The notes under the pieces are model-generated. The model did no database searches, had not been told where the DNA came from, and was given only the letters and a program-made list of their open reading frames with translations. The position numbers and the translations under genes were made by a program. From the NCBI GenBank assembly GCA_905221385.1, contig CAJNCV010000003.1, positions 1-64,000 of the forward strand: a DNA stretch of 64,000 bases, read 5' to 3'. Below, one piece after another: positions 63,935-64,000 of the stretch; position 1 is the stretch's first letter, and each line of letters opens with the position of its first letter. The DNA comes from a bacterium. Lineage in GTDB: Bacteria > Bacillota > Bacilli > Lactobacillales > Streptococcaceae.

Positions 63935-64000
63935 GAGTCTTCCTCCTTTATCTTCTCAATCAGCCAGACTCCTCAAGTGGTAGAATTTTTCTGACTGACC

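Noticed and set aside
63795..63983. 62-codon plus-strand frame at the right end
   Set aside because: Lies opposite the DUF3042 gene, which has a good ribosome site and family match.

Overview
This window is ordinary low-GC Firmicute chromosome that reads throughout as a streptococcus of the mitis/oralis/pneumoniae group. The evidence is a tmRNA with proteolysis tag AKNNTSYALAA, two BOX repeats of the pneumococcal type, extended -10 (TGnTATAAT) promoters, a CtsR box at clpE, CcpA cre sites, and streptococcal gene clusters (rodA-HAD-gyrB-ezrA, ccdA-thioredoxin-msrAB with a YesN/YesM-type two-component system, the PabB-PabC fusion next to glucokinase and thyA). From memory, these blocks lie far apart in the pneumococcal genome, and zmpB is absent beside its presumed regulator pair. 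That suggests a commensal relative (S. mitis, S. oralis, S. infantis) rather than S. pneumoniae itself; this is inference.

Layout. 0-9 kb: a CcpA-controlled glucose-type PTS permease, an EEP-family hydrolase, small conserved genes, a WYL regulator with a GyrI-like protein, and the Clp ATPase clpE under a CtsR box. 9-14.5 kb: an amino-acid ABC permease/ATPase pair without a binding protein, folD, a HAD phosphatase, an AT-rich protein of unknown function and the NAD(P)HX repair dehydratase. 14.7-25 kb: dinG, rodA, a DJ-1 protein, HAD, gyrB, ezrA, the peptidoglycan deacetylase pgdA. 25-29.7 kb: an aldo/keto reductase and glyQ-glyS under a glycine T-box; the glyQ-glyS spacer carries an elaborate nested inverted-repeat structure. 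29.7-34.3 kb: a redox island with an apbE-like flavin transferase, two FMN reductases and a divergent NADH oxidase, both promoters carrying cre sites. 34.3-45.6 kb: hemolysin III/DUF1836, ogt, an Spx-like protein, a second ABC pair, trxB, a BOX element, rlmB, def, capA-like, an AT-rich unknown, HAD and SGNH hydrolase. 45.6-47.7 kb: ssrA and tRNA-Ser(GCU), then a lipoprotein gene whose start codon appears destroyed and a gene-poor stretch. 47.7-64 kb: NAD salvage (pncB-nadE), extracytoplasmic redox repair (ccdA-tlpA-msrAB), a two-component system, folate/PABA synthesis, glk, an HD protein lacking a metal ligand, thyA, a BOX element and a DUF3042 gene.

The most interesting candidate system is the redox island. 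The 414-residue FMN reductase (29751-30995) has an FMN_red domain, a PAS-like domain and a Gly/Asp-rich tail with two copies of D-A-T-S-G-A-S, which resembles the target motif of ApbE flavin transferases. An ApbE homologue without a signal peptide is encoded two genes upstream in the same operon. Together they suggest a cytosolic enzyme carrying two covalently bound FMNs, co-regulated by carbon catabolite control with NADH oxidase. Other points of note are at least five genes with an extended -10 box placed so that the start codon is at about +1 (leaderless mRNAs), the glyQ-glyS spacer element, the ATG-to-AGG start loss at 46209, and an HD-domain protein with Asp replaced by Val.
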